NCBI RefSeq assembly: GCF_008630065.1
Contig: NZ_VWPL01000001.1
Coordinates: 62,001 to 126,000 of the forward strand
Reading direction: 5' to 3'
DNA length: 64,000 nt
Source of the DNA: Blastochloris sulfoviridis
Lineage (GTDB): Bacteria > Pseudomonadota > Alphaproteobacteria > Rhizobiales > Xanthobacteraceae
Positions 63,392-64,000 of this stretch are shown one piece after another; the first letter of the stretch is position 1, and each line of letters starts with the position of its first letter. Position numbers and translations under genes: made by a program. Below the pieces are notes generated by a model. It saw only the letters and a list, made by a program, of their open reading frames with translations. It did no database searches and was not told where the DNA came from.

Positions 63392-63697
63392 TCACCAGGA
63401 CGACTTGACGAGCCCGGGGATAAGCCCCTGCGAGCCGAGTTCACGCAGCGCCACGCGGCTCACCTTGAGCTTGCGGTAGTTCGCCCGCGGACGCCCGGTC
63501 ACCTCGCAACGGTTGCGGATGCGGGTCTTGGACGAATTGCGCGGCAGTTCCGCCAGCTTGAGCCGGGCGGCGAAGCGCTCCTCGATCGGCAACGACCTGT
63601 CGTCGGCGATCGCCTTCAGCCTCGCGCGCTTGGGCGCATACTGTTCAGCCAACTTGCGCCGGCGCTTGTTCTTCTCGATGGCACTGGTCTTGGCCAT
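63392..63697 (-). CDS. rpsN: 30S ribosomal protein S14
   Basis: 101 aa, the long, zinc-free S14 type ([20 protein letters not shown], with only one Cys). [16 protein letters not shown] start. Confidence 0.98.
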   Translation of the reverse strand: MAKTSAIEKNKRRRKLAEQYAPKRARLKAIADDRSLPIEERFAARLKLAELPRNSSKTRIRNRCEVTGRPRANYRKLKVSRVALRELGSQGLIPGLVKSSW

Positions 63698-63732
63698 GTC
63701 CTACTCCGTGTTCCGCGTCTGAGACGCCTGTC

Positions 63733-64000
63733 TCACTGCCGGAAGGGAAAATTGAAGTGGCGAAGCAGCGCGCGCGCTTCCTCGTCGGTGCGCGCGGTGG
63801 TGCAGACGACGATGTCGAGACCCCAAATCTGCTCGACCTTGTCGTAGTTGATCTCCGGGAACACAATGTGCTCCTTGAGACCGAGCGCGTAGTTGCCGCG
63901 CCCGTCGAAGCTCTTGGGCGACAGGCCGCGGAAGTCCCGCACGCGCGGCAGCGCCATGGTCACGAGCCGGTCAAGGAACTCGTACATGCGCGTCTTGCGC
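63733..64000 (-). CDS. rplE: 50S ribosomal protein L5, C-terminal part (5' end outside window)
   Basis: The last 89 residues are present. [36 protein letters not shown] and [19 protein letters not shown] are the L5 C-terminal signature. The frame is open to the window edge, and full L5 (about 180 aa) continues beyond it. Confidence 0.97.
   Translation of the reverse strand, partial: RKTRMYEFLDRLVTMALPRVRDFRGLSPKSFDGRGNYALGLKEHIVFPEINYDKVEQIWGLDIVVCTTARTDEEARALLRHFNFPFRQ

Overview
The window is high-GC DNA from an alphaproteobacterium of the order Hyphomicrobiales (Rhizobiales), probably in the Bradyrhizobium / Rhodopseudomonas / Xanthobacteraceae / Blastochloris neighbourhood. This is inferred from the S13-S11-alpha-L17 ribosomal operon with an internal adk, a rhizobial-type split C-P lyase cluster, DUF2336 and YARHG proteins, and several intergenic repeat families typical of Rhizobiales. 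Genus cannot be fixed from the sequence alone. The DNA looks chromosomal. I see no insertion sequence, phage, CRISPR array or rRNA gene, and one tRNA (Leu, anticodon GAG).

Layout. 1-2.3 kb: end of a DUF3253 gene facing a queC / queuosine-precursor transporter / ydcF operon. 2.6-8 kb: isovaleryl-CoA dehydrogenase, a membrane GGDEF-EAL protein and the Mg2+ channel mgtE. 8-10 kb: two tandem secreted polysaccharide deacetylases, then tRNA-Leu. 10.6-14 kb: orphan FliN-like protein, lipB, a small exported protein, acylphosphatase and cyclopropane fatty acid synthase. 14.4-20.6 kb: pccA and pccB (propionyl-CoA carboxylase) flanking an MgtC/DUF4010 membrane protein and two small exported proteins. 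21-26 kb: a four-EF-hand protein, an ATP12-type chaperone, an operon of an RluC-type pseudouridine synthase, a small membrane protein and a HAD phosphatase, and rpmG. 26-28.7 kb: ackA and a MaoC-phosphotransacetylase fusion. 28.7-29.8 kb: a non-coding stretch with an 18-bp tandem repeat and an AT-rich patch.

30.1-43.6 kb is the dominant system: a C-P lyase phosphonate-degradation locus. phnGHIJK-LMN runs on the minus strand with its repressor phnF divergent and a clear palindromic operator over the promoter. The importer phnC-D-E-E is in a second minus-strand operon, and a hexapeptide transferase and a DUF1045 (2H phosphoesterase-like) gene are divergent from it. phnO and phnP are not found in the window.

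43.6-48.6 kb: cutA, nadK, a CheY-like regulator with an Hpt protein, a DUF2336 protein and a lytic transglycosylase-like protein. 49-50.4 kb: a MaoC hydratase / CitE-like lyase pair. 50.4-52.3 kb: a lower-GC two-gene module of an HD-domain (dNTPase/SAMHD1-like) protein overlapped by a YwgA/Panacea-like protein. It is the best candidate here for a little-described accessory system. 52.4-55.7 kb: rarA/mgsA, a DegP-type protease and a small membrane protein. 55.9-64 kb: the spc/alpha ribosomal operon, minus strand, from rplE (cut by the window edge) to rplQ.

Repeats are a feature of the window. Two families of palindromic intergenic elements (about 110-290 bp and 150-185 bp) occur several times, including inside both phn operons, and a short dyad begins right at several minus-strand stop codons.
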